Notes: generated by a model from the letters alone, not told the origin. Counted from the first letter of the stretch, positions 8,802 through 20,011 are shown. The stretch is DNA of 53,828 nucleotides from Ectothiorhodospiraceae bacterium (GCA_020831885.1 JAFIFU010000019.1:1-53828); one strand, 5' to 3'. Numbers and translations: made by a program.

Positions 8802-9908
8802 CTATCCGCCCGCCGGCGCCGGTTGCGCCGCCGGAAAATGGCGGCGAGTCCGGTTCGCGATACGCACCAGCGCCAGCATCAACGGCACCTCCACCAGCAC
8901 CCCCACCACGGTGGCCAGGGCGGCCCCGGATTGCAGACCGAATAGCGCGATGGCTGCCGCCACCGCCAGTTCGAAGAAGTTGCTGGCGCCGATCATCGCC
9001 CCCGGTGCGGCCACGTTGTGCGGCACCCGCCAGGCCTTCGCCCAACCGTAGGCGATGAAAAAAATCAGGAAGGTCTGGATGATCAGCGGGATCGCGATCA
9101 GCACGATGTGCAGGGGATTGTTAAGAATCACCTCGCCCTGGAAAGCGAACAACAGGACCAGTGTCAGGATCAGGCCGATGTGCGTCACCGGTGCCAGGCG
9201 CTTCATGAACACGTTATCGAACCATTCGATACCACGGTGCCTGATCAGCATCACGCGGGTCAGATAACCGGCGCTGAGGGGGATGACGATATACAGGAAG
9301 ACCGACAGCGCCACCGTGTCCCAGGGCACTGCGATATCGGAGATACCCAGCAACAGCACCACAATGGGCGCAAACGCGAACAGCATGATGATGTCGTTCA
9401 CCGACACCTGTACCAGCGTGTAGGCGGCATCTCCCCGGGTCAAGTAGCTCCAGACGAACACCATGGCCGTGCAGGGTGCGGCGCCCAGCAGGATGGCGCC
9501 GGCCAGGTATTCCCGCGCCAACCCTTCCGGGATCAGGGGTGCGAACACCACCATGAGGAAGAACCAGGCAATGGCGAACATGGTGAACGGCTTGATCAAC
9601 CAGTTCACGGTGGTGGTGATCACCAGCCCCTTGGGCTGCCGCCGCACGCCGAGAATGGCGCTGAAATCGATCTGCACCATCATCGGGAAGATCATCGCCC
9701 AGATCAGAATTGCCACCGGAATGGAGACCTGTGCGTACTCGAACTGCGCCAGCGCCTCGGGAACGGCAGGCAGGAACTGCCCCAGGGCAATGCCGATCAC
9801 AATGGCGATGGCCACCCACACTGACAGATAGCGCTCGAACAGCCCCATGCCCTGGCGGATGTCCGGACCATCGTCAGTCTCTGCGGAGGTGCTCTGTGCG
9901 TTGCTCAT
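8802..9908 (-). CDS. acr3: Arsenite efflux permease Acr3
   Basis: Inner-membrane As(OH)3/H+ antiporter of 368 residues with about ten transmembrane helices. The essential Cys of the family is in GAAPCTAMVFVW, and the conserved Glu near the C-terminus is in GVLVEVPLML. GASNFFELAVAAAI is also typical. The ATG at 9908 overlaps the arsC stop (ATGA), which sets the start; upstream codons in the frame belong to arsC. The N-terminal 25 residues are hydrophilic and acidic. Co-transcription with arsC links arsenate reduction to arsenite export. Confidence 0.95.
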   Translation of the reverse strand: MSNAQSTSAETDDGPDIRQGMGLFERYLSVWVAIAIVIGIALGQFLPAVPEALAQFEYAQVSIPVAILIWAMIFPMMVQIDFSAILGVRRQPKGLVITTTVNWLIKPFTMFAIAWFFLMVVFAPLIPEGLAREYLAGAILLGAAPCTAMVFVWSYLTRGDAAYTLVQVSVNDIIMLFAFAPIVVLLLGISDIAVPWDTVALSVFLYIVIPLSAGYLTRVMLIRHRGIEWFDNVFMKRLAPVTHIGLILTLVLLFAFQGEVILNNPLHIVLIAIPLIIQTFLIFFIAYGWAKAWRVPHNVAAPGAMIGASNFFELAVAAAIALFGLQSGAALATVVGVLVEVPLMLALVRIANRTRRHFPAAQPAPAGG

Positions 9909-10342
9909 GCCTCGCCTCGTTGCAGTTCGTTGTTCAGGAGTTCCCGCACCCGTGCGCGGACGTCGTCGCGCACTGCCCGGAACTGCGCGATGATCTCCTC
10001 GTCCGTCCCCGTCGCCTTCGCCGGATCGGGCAACGGCCAGTGGATGCGACGGGTGCCGGATGGCAATACAGGACAATGCTCATCGGCATGCCCGCAGACG
10101 GTCACCACCAGATCGGCCTCGGCCAGCATGGCATCCGTGACACGGGTGGACTCCTGGCGGGCAATGTCCACCCCGGCCTCACGCATGACTGCGATGGCCC
10201 GCGGGTTCTTGCCATGGGCCTCGATGCCGGCGGATTGCACCCGTACCGCATCACCGCCCAGGGCGCGCGCGAATCCCTCGGCCATCTGCGAGCGGCAGGA
10301 ATTGCCGGTACAGAGAAACAGGATGTTCATCGGTTTGCTCAT
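9905..10342 (-). CDS. arsC: Thioredoxin-coupled arsenate reductase ArsC
   Basis: Cytoplasmic arsenate reductase of 145 residues related to low-molecular-weight tyrosine phosphatases. The P-loop is CTGNSCRS (Cys11 nucleophile), and the redox pair is Cys83 and Cys90 in TVCGHADEHC, which is the thioredoxin-linked arrangement rather than the glutaredoxin type. It reduces As(V) to As(III) for export by Acr3. The start at 10342 lies seven bases after arsR; the internal ATG five codons later is an alternative. The 3' end overlaps acr3 by four bases. Confidence 0.93.
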   Translation of the reverse strand: MSKPMNILFLCTGNSCRSQMAEGFARALGGDAVRVQSAGIEAHGKNPRAIAVMREAGVDIARQESTRVTDAMLAEADLVVTVCGHADEHCPVLPSGTRRIHWPLPDPAKATGTDEEIIAQFRAVRDDVRARVRELLNNELQRGEA

Positions 10343-10349
10343 GGGAACC

Positions 10350-10691
10350 TCAGTCGCAACTGATCGACGGGCGATTGGGCATGCTGGCAAGACGCTGGCG
10401 CAGATCGCGCACGCCCTCTGCCTGGAAGGCTGCGGCGAGCACATCCCGGGCCCAGGGCGGCAACGCCGGATTCAGGCGGTAGTACATCCATTGCCCCCGC
10501 CGCTCCGTGGTGACAACGCCCAGATCCCGCAAGTGCCCCAGGTGCCGGGATACCCGCGGTTGGGACAATTCCAGCGCATGGACGAATTCGCACACGCAGA
10601 TCTCCTGCTCGCTCAACAGCAACAGCAGGCAGCGCAGGCGCGTGGGATCGGACAGGGCCCGGAAAAAGGATTCTGATGTGATCATATGCAT
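10350..10691 (-). CDS. arsR: ArsR-family arsenic-responsive repressor
   Basis: Winged-helix repressor of 113 residues. The metalloid-sensing motif ICVCEF places Cys32 and Cys34 in the first DNA-binding helix region, as in the R773-type ArsR; Cys21 is a possible extra ligand. LSQPRVSRHLGHLRDLG is the recognition helix. It would release DNA on binding As(III). It is the first gene of the ars operon, and an AT-rich palindrome overlaps its start codon. A start two codons further in (MITSES) is possible. Confidence 0.93.
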   Translation of the reverse strand: MHMITSESFFRALSDPTRLRCLLLLLSEQEICVCEFVHALELSQPRVSRHLGHLRDLGVVTTERRGQWMYYRLNPALPPWARDVLAAAFQAEGVRDLRQRLASMPNRPSISCD

Positions 10692-10742
10692 ATATCCATA
10701 TATGTGCTCGCCATAATATCACGAACCGGGCCCATCACCCAA
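10688..10742 (-). promoter_or_regulatory. ars operon promoter and ArsR operator
   Basis: On the minus strand a -35-like TTGGGT (10737-10742) and a -10-like TATTAT (10713-10718) are 18 bases apart. Just downstream, 10688-10707 holds the inverted repeat GCATATAT-CC-ATATATG overlapping the predicted transcription start and the arsR start codon. The location and AT-rich ATAT pattern fit autorepression by ArsR. Promoter boxes are read by eye. Confidence 0.6.
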
Positions 10743-10780
10743 ACCCCTGGTTCAACACCTGTTTCATGGCGCAGCCTTGT

Positions 10781-10930
10781 TGTCGGAGATCCCTGCTACG
10801 CAGGGCTTCCGACCTACAAAGCCCGCCTCACCCGTAGGTCGGTAGCCGCGCGCAGCGCGGATCACCGACGTCAACCAAACCCACCGCCGCATTGTCGGAG
10901 ATCCCTGATGCGCAGGGCTTCCGACCTACG
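10781..10930. repeat. REP-like cluster of three hairpin repeats
   Basis: Three related imperfect palindromes: 10781-10818, 10834-10869 in the opposite orientation, and 10893-10930. Copies one and three share TGTCGGAGATCCCTG, a short variable centre and CAGGGCTTCCGACCTAC; the middle copy reads GTAGGTCGG...CACCGAC. Alternating orientation is typical of BIME/REP elements. The cluster fills most of the 260-base space between the ars promoter and the phoU stop; I see no gene there. Confidence 0.7.
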
Positions 10931-11002
10931 GGCAATGACACCCCTGCGTTCATCGGCGGATCCAGGACGCGTGTCGTCGGGGCCCCTCACCGCGGGGGCT
11001 GG

Positions 11003-11725
11003 CTATCGCCGGTCGCCGGTGGCTTCCTCCGCCATTTTCTCGAAACTGGTGTGGCGGACGTCCTTGCCCTTGACGAAATACACCACATACTCGCAGATGT
11101 TCCGCGAGCGATCGCCGATACGCTCCAGGGAACGGGCCGCCCAGACGATGTCCATGACCCGGGGAATGGCCTCCGGATCCTCCTTCATGCGCTTGAGCAG
11201 TTGGCGCAGAATGAGTTCGTACTGGCTGTCGGCGTTGATGTCCATCTGCGCCACCCGAACGGAGGCTGCCGGATCCATCCGGGTGAACGCATCCAGGGCG
11301 CCGTGGAGCATCTGCCGTACGTACTCCCCCAGCGCCGCGATCTCGTCCATGGGGCTCGCCCGCCGATCCTGGTCCAGAAGATGCAGGGCCATGCGACCAA
11401 TGCGCTCGGCCTCGTCGCCGATGCGCTCCAGGTCGGTGATGGTCTTGATCACCGCCATCACAAGCCGCAGATCGCTGGCGGTGGGCTGGCGCCGGGCCAG
11501 GATATGGGTGCACTCCTCGTCCAGATCCACCTCCATGGCGTTGATCTGATAATCCCGGGTGACCACCTGCTCGCCCTTCTCCTGGTCCCCCTCCACCAGG
11601 GCCGCCATGGCATCCGCCAGCTGCTGCTCCACCAGACCGCCCATGGTCATGACCCGGTTGACGATATCTTCCAGTTCCTCGTTGAACTGCTTGGAGATGT
11701 GCTGCGTGAAAAACGACTTGTCCAT
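11003..11725 (-). CDS. phoU: Phosphate regulatory protein PhoU
   Basis: Cytoplasmic all-helical protein of 240 residues with two PhoU repeats, each carrying the metal-cluster-type motif: DLERIGDEAERIG near residue 80 and SLERIGDRSRNICEYV near residue 190. It dampens PhoR signalling when phosphate is plentiful and controls Pst activity. The start at 11725 is chosen because GAGGAC precedes it and the protein then begins MDKSFFTQHIS, as in close relatives. It lies 34 bases after pstB and is the last gene of the pst operon. Confidence 0.95.
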   Translation of the reverse strand: MDKSFFTQHISKQFNEELEDIVNRVMTMGGLVEQQLADAMAALVEGDQEKGEQVVTRDYQINAMEVDLDEECTHILARRQPTASDLRLVMAVIKTITDLERIGDEAERIGRMALHLLDQDRRASPMDEIAALGEYVRQMLHGALDAFTRMDPAASVRVAQMDINADSQYELILRQLLKRMKEDPEAIPRVMDIVWAARSLERIGDRSRNICEYVVYFVKGKDVRHTSFEKMAEEATGDRR

Positions 11726-11759
11726 GACGCTGTCCTCGATACGGGTTCCCCGGGTGGCC

Positions 11760-12602
11760 TCAACCATAGCGGCCGGTGATGTAGTCTTCGGTCTGCTTCT
11801 TCGCCGGTGTGGTGAACAGGGTGTCGGTATCGCTGTACTCCACCAGTTCCCCCAGGTACATAAACGCCGTGTAGTCGGACACCCGCGCGGCCTGCTGCAT
11901 GTTGTGGGTGACGATGACGATGGTGTATTCCTCCTTGAGCTCGAACATCAGTTCCTCGATCTTCAGGGTAGCCAGGGGGTCCAGCGCCGAGGCGGGCTCG
12001 TCCAGCAGCAGCACTTCCGGCTCGATGGCCACGGCACGCGCGATGACCAGGCGCTGCTGCTGCCCACCGGACAAGCCGAAAGCGTTCTCGTGCAGCCGGT
12101 CCTTCACTTCGTCCCACAAAGCCGCCCGGCGCAGGGATTTCTCCACCACATCGTCCAGGATGCGCCTGTTCTTCACCCCCTGCAGGCGCAGGCCATAGGC
12201 CACGTTCTCGTATATGGTCTTGGGAAACGGGTTCGGCTTCTGGAACACCATGCCCACCCGGCGGCGCAACTCGGCCACGTCCACCTTCGGGTCGTAGATA
12301 TTGCTGCCGTCCAGCAGGATCTCGCCCTCGATCCGCGCGATATCGATCAGATCGTTCATGCGGTTCATGCAACGCAGCAGGGTGGACTTGCCGCAGCCGC
12401 TGGGACCGATGAAGGCGGTGATGCGCCCCTTGGGTATCATCATGTTGATGCCTTTCAGCGCCTGATCGTTCCCGTAGTAGAGATTCAGATCACGCACTTC
12501 CATGCAGGCTTGCTCGCGGGAGAGCCGCAGCTTCTCGCCCCGGTGGCCCTGCATCTCGGCGGGGTTCATGCCGTGGGTCAGTACTCGGGTTTGCTCATTC
12601 AT
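11760..12602 (-). CDS. pstB: Phosphate ABC transporter ATPase PstB
   Basis: ATP-binding subunit of 280 residues. Walker [11 protein letters not shown]-loop QKPNPFPKT, signature LSGGQQQRL and Walker [10 protein letters not shown] are all present, and the phosphate-family segment CMNRMNDLI follows Walker A. It drives high-affinity phosphate import with PstCA. I prefer the ATG at 12602 because AAGGTG lies six bases upstream; the ATG at 12623 would add seven residues and has a poor ribosome site. The N-terminal 40 residues precede the conserved core. Confidence 0.94.
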   Translation of the reverse strand: MNEQTRVLTHGMNPAEMQGHRGEKLRLSREQACMEVRDLNLYYGNDQALKGINMMIPKGRITAFIGPSGCGKSTLLRCMNRMNDLIDIARIEGEILLDGSNIYDPKVDVAELRRRVGMVFQKPNPFPKTIYENVAYGLRLQGVKNRRILDDVVEKSLRRAALWDEVKDRLHENAFGLSGGQQQRLVIARAVAIEPEVLLLDEPASALDPLATLKIEELMFELKEEYTIVIVTHNMQQAARVSDYTAFMYLGELVEYSDTDTLFTTPAKKQTEDYITGRYG

Positions 12603-12664
12603 CGGTGACACCTTGTTCGTCATGTCGGAAACCAGACCGGATCCGGCCAACCAGCGCCGGCGGG

Positions 12665-14332
12665 CTAATCGCTCTCGCTCTTGTACTTCTCCCGCAGGTG
12701 GTTGCGGATGGAGATGGCCGTCACGTTCAGCACGATGATCAGCAGCACCAGAATCAAGGCGGTGGCGTAGACAAGGGGTCGGCCGGCCTCCACGTTGGGG
12801 CTCTGGAAGCCCACGTCGAAGATATGGAAGCCCAGGTGCATGAAGGCCCGGTCCAGGTGCAGATACGGGAAGTTGCCGTCCACCGGCAGGGTGGGGGCCA
12901 GCTTCACCACCCCCACCAGCATCAACGGCGCCACCTCGCCCGCCGCCCGGGCCACGGCCAGGATCAACCCGGTCATCATGGCGGGCGCCGAGAGGGGAAC
13001 GATGATCCGCCACAGGGTCTCCGCCTTGGTGGCCCCAAGGGCCAGACTGCCCTGACGGATGGTGCTGGGAATGCGGGCCAGCCCCTCTTCGGTGGAGACG
13101 ATCACCACCGGCAGTGTCAGCAGGGCCAGGGTGAGGGAGGCCCAGATGATGGCGGGACCGCCGAACGTGGGTGCCGGCAGGGCGTCCTGATAGAACATGC
13201 GGTCGATACCACCGCCCACGAAATAGACGAAGAAACCCAGGCCGAACACGCCGAAGACGATGGATGGCACCCCGGCCAGGTTGTTTACGGAGATGCGGAT
13301 GATCCGCGTCAACGGGCCCTGTTTGGCGTATTCCCGCAGGTAGATGGCGGCCAGTACCCCGAACGGCGTGACCACGACGGACATGATCATCACCATCAGC
13401 ACGGTGCCGAAGATGGCCGGCAGGATCCCACCCTCGGTATTCGCCTCCCGGGGGAAACCGCTGACGAAGTCCCAGAGGCTGCGGGCATAGTGCCGCAGTT
13501 GCTGCACCAGGCCCATGTCATTGGGATACCAGGCCGCGACAACGTCCGCCAGGTTAATCTCCCGCGTACTGCCGTCCATGACCTCCATGGTGATGCTGTA
13601 ACCGCGTACACGCTGTCTCAGCTCGTTGCGCCGCGCTTCCAGCTCCGCGTACTCCGCATCCAGCCGCTGCCGTTCGGCGTCGATTTCCGCCTCCCGGGCG
13701 GCGCGGGCCTCTTCCGTGAGTTCCGGATTGCGTTCCAGTGCCCGCTGCTGCAACCGCAGTTGCTCGATCTGGAAATTGATCGAACCGATGTCGAAGCGTT
13801 CGATCCGCTGGATCTGCCGGACCGCCGCCAGGCTCTCCGGCAGGCGTTGCTGTAAGGTTTCACGGGCGGCAGGGCCCTCGGCGATCACCTGGCCGTCACG
13901 ACGGAAATCACGCAGATAACCATAGAAATCGCCCCAGGTAGTGCGTTCCAGCACCAGCACGTCTTCGGGATACCGCCAGTCGCTCATGGCGTCTTCGATA
14001 TACCAGACGAAATCACGCCCGGTGATGTCCCGGTTACCCCGCTTGATCAGATGCCGCACCACCACTTCCTGGCCCTCGGGCACCTCATAGCCGGCCTCAC
14101 GCATGGCGGCCGCCGTCTTGGTCTCGGAGCGGCTGACCTCCCCGATCACGCGCTCCGGCTCGGCATCGGCAGTCGCCCGATGCTCGAATTCCACCACCGC
14201 GCTGGGCCAGAAATGGCTGAGGCCGTTGACCGCGATCATCAGCAGCAGACCGACCACCATCACCAGACTGATGCTGACCGCACCCGCGTTGAGCCAAACC
14301 CACGGCGTTCCGCTTTTGAACCAGTTATTCAT
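12665..14332 (-). CDS. pstA: Phosphate ABC transporter permease PstA (long form)
   Basis: Inner-membrane permease of 555 residues, nearly twice the E. coli length. A first helix near residues 15-36 is followed by a large periplasmic insert (about 40-320) that contains a highly charged coiled coil rich in Glu, Arg and Gln around 185-240. The canonical permease core with five helices then starts near [20 protein letters not shown] and includes the EAA-type loop [19 protein letters not shown]. Long PstA forms are known in gammaproteobacteria. It lies between pstC and pstB on one transcript. Confidence 0.9.
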   Translation of the reverse strand: MNNWFKSGTPWVWLNAGAVSISLVMVVGLLLMIAVNGLSHFWPSAVVEFEHRATADAEPERVIGEVSRSETKTAAAMREAGYEVPEGQEVVVRHLIKRGNRDITGRDFVWYIEDAMSDWRYPEDVLVLERTTWGDFYGYLRDFRRDGQVIAEGPAARETLQQRLPESLAAVRQIQRIERFDIGSINFQIEQLRLQQRALERNPELTEEARAAREAEIDAERQRLDAEYAELEARRNELRQRVRGYSITMEVMDGSTREINLADVVAAWYPNDMGLVQQLRHYARSLWDFVSGFPREANTEGGILPAIFGTVLMVMIMSVVVTPFGVLAAIYLREYAKQGPLTRIIRISVNNLAGVPSIVFGVFGLGFFVYFVGGGIDRMFYQDALPAPTFGGPAIIWASLTLALLTLPVVIVSTEEGLARIPSTIRQGSLALGATKAETLWRIIVPLSAPAMMTGLILAVARAAGEVAPLMLVGVVKLAPTLPVDGNFPYLHLDRAFMHLGFHIFDVGFQSPNVEAGRPLVYATALILVLLIIVLNVTAISIRNHLREKYKSESD

Positions 14333-14362
14333 CCGTTCAGTCCCCTCACTCTCGGGTGGTCG

Positions 14363-16678
14363 TCACAGTGAGCTGTACTTGCGACGCAGTCGCTGTCGCA
14401 CCACTTCGGCGATCGTGTTCATGAAGAACGTGATCACGAACAGCACCAGGGCAGCGAGGAAGAGGATGCGGTAATGGGTGCCGCCGACGGCGGCCTCGGG
14501 CATTTCCACCGCGATATTGGCGGAGAGGGTCCGCATGCCTTCGAAGATGTTGAAGTTCATGACCGGGCTGTTGCCCGTGGCCATGAGCACGATCATGGTC
14601 TCCCCCACGGCGCGCCCGAAACCGATCATCACCGCGGAGAAGATCCCGGGGCTGGCGGTCAGCAGCACCACCTTGGTGACCGTCTGCCAGGGCGTGGCAC
14701 CCAGCGCCAGCGAGCCCTGGGTAAGGTGCTTGGGCACGTTGAAAACGGCGTCCTCGGAGATGGAGTAAATGGTGGGGATGACCGCGAAGCCCATGGCCAC
14801 GCCCACCACCAGGGCGTTGCGCTGGTCGTAGGTGATGCCCACGTCGGTGAGCCACTGGCGCATGTCACCAGTGAAGAACAGAACCTCCACATGGGGGCTC
14901 AGGGTGACGCAGAACCAGCCCACCAGCAGGACCACCGGTATCAGCAGCGCGGCCTCCCAGCCCGGCCCCACCAGCAGCCGGATGCGCTCGGCCAGCACAC
15001 GCGTCCACAAAAAGGCGAACAGCAGGAAAGCCAGCGGCATGAGCACCAGAATGCTGAACACCGCGGGAAGGTTGGATTCCACGAAAGGCGCCAGCCAGAG
15101 CCCCGCCAGGAAGCCCAGAATCACCGTGGGCAGCGCCTCCATGATCTCGATGGTGGGTTTCACCATGCCGCGCATGCGCGGCGACATGAAATAGGCGCTG
15201 TAGATGGCCCCCATAATGGCCAGCGGCGTGGCGAACAGCATGGCGTAGAAGGCGGCCTTCAGCGTGCCCAGGGTCAGCGGCATCAGGCTGAACTTGGGTT
15301 CGAACTCGTCAGTGGCCGAGGAGGACTGCCAGACGAACTCGGGTTGCGAACGTCCTTCGTACCAGACGCGCTGCCACAGCGCGGCGAACGACACTTCCGG
15401 ATGCGCGTTGCGTACATCCACCCGATGCAACCGTTCGTTGCCGTCCACCAGGTACAGGCCATTGGCCCGGGGCGCGAAGGACAGCACCCCGGGGGGGCCA
15501 TCGGTGACCTGCTGACTTAGAAGGGTTCGCGCCGAGGTGGAGTAATGTACCTTCACCACGCCGGTCTGGTCCGCCGTGGCGAAGCCCTTGCGAGCATATT
15601 CGGGCGCCACCAGGATCACCGGTGCATCATGGCTTTCGAAGCGACGCACCTGGGTGATGCGATTGATGTTGCTGTCATCGCGTACCAGCATCCACTGGCG
15701 CACCGAACCGTCCGACCCGCCGACGATGATCGACACCGTGCCCAGCAGGTATTCCATTGCCGTGATCGACGCATTCGGATCGGGCAGCACCTCGCGGGAA
15801 TCCCGCAACGCGGCCCGCTGCGGGCGGGACACATCGTAGTAGTGCAGATTGCCGTCGGAATCCCCCACCAGGAGGTTGCGCATGGTGATGTCCATCAGCA
15901 AGGTCGTGATCTGCGCCGCACCGGGAGGGACTTCCAGATCGTAGACCTTGCGCTCCACGGTCACTGCGCCAGTCATGAAATTGGTGCTGCTCTCGAACTG
16001 CACCAGGCGCAGGCGACCATCGGCCAGAGCGGCCACCACCGAGATTCCGCCGCTTCCTGCCTGGATGGCCAGCGCCTGAATTGCCGTACCATCGTCCACC
16101 ACGTCCAGCAACGCCGTTTCCTCATCCCCCAGGGGAAACTCGATCTCACCACCGGTTTCCCGTTGTCCTCCCACGAAACGCTCCGTGAAGACATGGCGCA
16201 CCGCCAGCACCTGACCGTTGTCCAGCCCATAGGCCGACAGCCGGGCGCGGGGCTCCGCCTGGGCCCGGGCGGTCACCACGGTGCCCTCGGGGATGGGCAG
16301 ATCCACTTCGTGGCTGACCGCACCGTTGCGGGGATCGAAGAACACCGCCCGGCGATCGTCGGTGAACCGGACCGCCGTCTCTCGATGACGATCGCTGGCC
16401 ACATTGACCGACCGGGCGGAGGTGCCGCCGGGCGCGGTGTAACTCGCCCCCACCTCCATGGCCGCGGGTCGGAACATGGGCAGCACTTCGCTGAACAGGT
16501 AGATGAAGATCAGCCCCAGGCAGGCGACGACGCTGACACCAAACGCGCCGATCAGATACTTTGCGGAACGGTCCTTCACCGCCCGCCAGCGCCGCAGCCT
16601 GGCGCGCTGCTCAGGTCCGGGAAGCAGGTCGCGCACCCGACTGCGCGATTCGATCCGGGGGTTGCTTGCATCATTCAT
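14363..16678 (-). CDS. pstC: Phosphate ABC transporter permease PstC with periplasmic propeller-like insert
   Basis: Permease of 771 residues. After a cytoplasmic basic N-terminus and a helix near residues 40-62 there is an insert of roughly 400 residues with repeating beta-rich segments such as GGSDGSVRQWMLVRD, suggestive of a WD40-like propeller facing the periplasm. The C-terminal 300 residues are the canonical permease with the loop [18 protein letters not shown]. The start at 16678 is supported by GGAG upstream; the longer frame reaches into the intergenic region. It probably pairs with the long PstA, the two inserts forming a periplasmic structure above the channel. Confidence 0.9.
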   Translation of the reverse strand: MNDASNPRIESRSRVRDLLPGPEQRARLRRWRAVKDRSAKYLIGAFGVSVVACLGLIFIYLFSEVLPMFRPAAMEVGASYTAPGGTSARSVNVASDRHRETAVRFTDDRRAVFFDPRNGAVSHEVDLPIPEGTVVTARAQAEPRARLSAYGLDNGQVLAVRHVFTERFVGGQRETGGEIEFPLGDEETALLDVVDDGTAIQALAIQAGSGGISVVAALADGRLRLVQFESSTNFMTGAVTVERKVYDLEVPPGAAQITTLLMDITMRNLLVGDSDGNLHYYDVSRPQRAALRDSREVLPDPNASITAMEYLLGTVSIIVGGSDGSVRQWMLVRDDSNINRITQVRRFESHDAPVILVAPEYARKGFATADQTGVVKVHYSTSARTLLSQQVTDGPPGVLSFAPRANGLYLVDGNERLHRVDVRNAHPEVSFAALWQRVWYEGRSQPEFVWQSSSATDEFEPKFSLMPLTLGTLKAAFYAMLFATPLAIMGAIYSAYFMSPRMRGMVKPTIEIMEALPTVILGFLAGLWLAPFVESNLPAVFSILVLMPLAFLLFAFLWTRVLAERIRLLVGPGWEAALLIPVVLLVGWFCVTLSPHVEVLFFTGDMRQWLTDVGITYDQRNALVVGVAMGFAVIPTIYSISEDAVFNVPKHLTQGSLALGATPWQTVTKVVLLTASPGIFSAVMIGFGRAVGETMIVLMATGNSPVMNFNIFEGMRTLSANIAVEMPEAAVGGTHYRILFLAALVLFVITFFMNTIAEVVRQRLRRKYSSL

Positions 16679-16812
16679 GGAAAGATCGTCTCCAGATACC
16701 GGATACGGAAGCGGCAAGACCATGGGGATGGATCAGTGCTTCTGGTGGGATCGGATGTTACGGTCGCCGCATGACACATGCGTTACAATCGGAAGTCGGT
16801 TCCGTGACAAAG

Positions 16813-16835
16813 AAAACCCCGCCGAAGCGGGGTTT
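16813..16835 (-). terminator. Hairpin after pstS
   Basis: Read on the minus strand, the inverted repeat AAACCCCG...CGGGGTTT is followed by TTTTCTTT. It lies 19 bases past the pstS stop and would attenuate transcription into pstCAB-phoU, giving more binding protein than permease. Confidence 0.75.
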
Positions 16836-16853
16836 CCGGGCTGCTCGCCTGGA

Positions 16854-17828
16854 TCAGTCCAGGCCCAGCTTCGCTCGCTCCTGCGCTGCCACCGCTTCCG
16901 GCAGCGGGATGAAGCCGTCACGGAGAACGACCTCCTGACCTTCCTTGCTCAGCACCATCTTCAGGAACTCGCGCTGGGAGGGGGGCATGCCGTCTTCCGG
17001 GTGGTTGTTGACGTACACGTAGAGGAAACGGGCCAACGGATAATCGCCGGAGGCCGCGTTCTCGGCCGTGGGCTCCGCCATCACTGAGTCCTCATCCCGG
17101 GCAAGGGGAATGGCACGCACACCGGCCGTCTGGTAGCCGATACCGGAATAACCGATGCCATTCAGGGATTCGGTCACGCCTTGCACCACGGAAGCCGACC
17201 CCGGCTGCTCATTGATGGAATCCTTGAAGTCGCCATCGCACAGGGCGTGCTGACGGAAATAGCCATAGGTGCCGGAAACGGCGTTGCGGCTGTACAAGGT
17301 GATGTCGCGGTTGGCCCAGGCGCCCTCCAGACCCACCTGCCCCCACCGGGTGATATCTTCGCCGTGGCCGCAGCGCCGGGTGGAGGAGAAGATGGCGTCC
17401 ACCTGGGGAATGCTCAGGCCTTCGATGGGGTTATCCCGGTTGACGTAGACCGCCAGCAGGTCTATGGCCACACGCACCAGGGTGGGCGGATAACCGTGGG
17501 CCTCCTCGAACGAGGCGACCTCGCTGTCACGCATGGCCCGGCTCATGGGGCCGAAGTTGGAGGTGCCTTCCGCCAGGGCGGGAGGCGCCGTGGAGGTGCC
17601 CGCTCCCTGGATCTGGATATTGACGTTGGGATAGAAGCTGTTGAAGTCCTCCGCCCACAGGGTCATGAGGTTGTTCAGCGTATCCGAGCCGATGGACGTC
17701 AGATTACCGGACACACCGGAAACGGCCCGGTATTCGGGAAGGCTCGGGTCCACGTCGGCGACGGCCTGGCCCAGCACCGTCATGGAGGCGGCGGCAACCA
17801 CGCCGGCGATCGTCTTTGTCAAGCGCAT
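16854..17828 (-). CDS. pstS: Phosphate-binding protein PstS
   Basis: Periplasmic substrate-binding protein of 324 residues with a Sec signal peptide, cleaved after about residue 24 (GQAVA-D). Phosphate-contact segments are visible: GSDTLNN near the mature N-terminus, GAGTSTAPPALAEGTSNFGPMSR, and SRNAVSGTYGYF. The start at 17828 is chosen because GAGAGA precedes it and the signal peptide follows at once; the longer open frame crosses the Pho box. It would deliver phosphate to PstCAB and must discriminate against arsenate in this arsenic-handling organism. Confidence 0.95.
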   Translation of the reverse strand: MRLTKTIAGVVAAASMTVLGQAVADVDPSLPEYRAVSGVSGNLTSIGSDTLNNLMTLWAEDFNSFYPNVNIQIQGAGTSTAPPALAEGTSNFGPMSRAMRDSEVASFEEAHGYPPTLVRVAIDLLAVYVNRDNPIEGLSIPQVDAIFSSTRRCGHGEDITRWGQVGLEGAWANRDITLYSRNAVSGTYGYFRQHALCDGDFKDSINEQPGSASVVQGVTESLNGIGYSGIGYQTAGVRAIPLARDEDSVMAEPTAENAASGDYPLARFLYVYVNNHPEDGMPPSQREFLKMVLSKEGQEVVLRDGFIPLPEAVAAQERAKLGLD

Positions 17829-17907
17829 CTCTGTCTCTCCGTTGTCGAATGATGGTCCCGTAGGGAGGACGGCACCTGCCGGTGCCTGCCCTCCGAAACC
17901 GGGGACC

Positions 17908-17963
17908 AGTATCGGCATGAGGCGTGACAGCATCGTGACGCGTTTCTGACGAATCGATGACAG
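17908..17963 (-). promoter_or_regulatory. Pho box and promoter of pstS
   Basis: On the minus strand four half-sites sit in exact 11-bp phase: CTGTCATCGAT (17953-17963), TCGTCAGAAAC, GCGTCACGATG and CTGTCACGCCT (17920-17930). A -10-like GATACT (17908-17913) begins 11 bases after the last CTGTCA, the spacing expected where PhoB replaces the -35 element. Confidence 0.85.
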
Positions 17964-17987
17964 TGCAGTAAAGCGTGAAAGACGGAC

Positions 17988-19321
<1,334 letters not shown>

Positions 19322-19325
<4 letters not shown>

Positions 19326-20011
19326 GGTTTGGCGGAAAACCGGTAACCGGCCCCACGGACAGTCTGGACCAACCGGTCATGCCCGGAATCAGCAATGGCC
19401 TTGCGCAGCCGGCGGATGTGGACATCCACGGTACGTTCCTCCACATAGACATTGGTTCCCCAGACATTATCCAGCAGTTGCCCGCGGGTGAACACGCGCT
19501 CCTGATGGGTCATGAAGAAATGCAGTAACCGGAACTCGGTGGGCCCCATGTCCAGATTCCGGTCATTGGCGGTCACACGATGACTGAGCGGGTCCAGCCG
19601 CAGGCCGTCCACCTCCACAACCTCCTCGCTGCTCATGGGCGCGGCCCGGCGGAGCACCGCCTTGATGCGGGAGATCAGTTCCCGCGGCGAGAACGGTTTG
19701 GTGACGAAATCGTCGGCACCGGAGTCCAGCCCGCGCACCTTGTCCTCCTCTTCGCCACGGGCGGTGAGCATGATCACGGGAATATCGCTGCACAACGGAT
19801 CCTTCTTGATGCGTCGGGCGAAATCGATACCGCTCATGCCAGGCAGCATCCAGTCCAGGAGAATCAGATCGGGGACATGCTCGTTGAGCAGGGAGAACCC
19901 CTCCTCCCCGGATTCGGCCTGGAATACCTGGAAACCGGCCGCTGTCAGGCTCATTTCCACCATTTCGCGGATGGCGGCTTCATCTTCGATTATCAGGATC
20001 TTGACTGCCAT
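19322..20011 (-). CDS. phoB: Phosphate response regulator PhoB
   Basis: OmpR/PhoB-type regulator of 229 residues. The receiver domain has the acidic pocket IIEDE and phospho-acceptor Asp53 in LLDWMLPG, with Lys in TKPFSPREL. The winged-helix output domain ends with [16 protein letters not shown]. The start at 20011 begins exactly at [11 protein letters not shown]; the longer frame has no support. It would bind the Pho boxes before pstS and the porin. A single weak Pho half-site and an FNR-like palindrome lie upstream. Confidence 0.95.
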
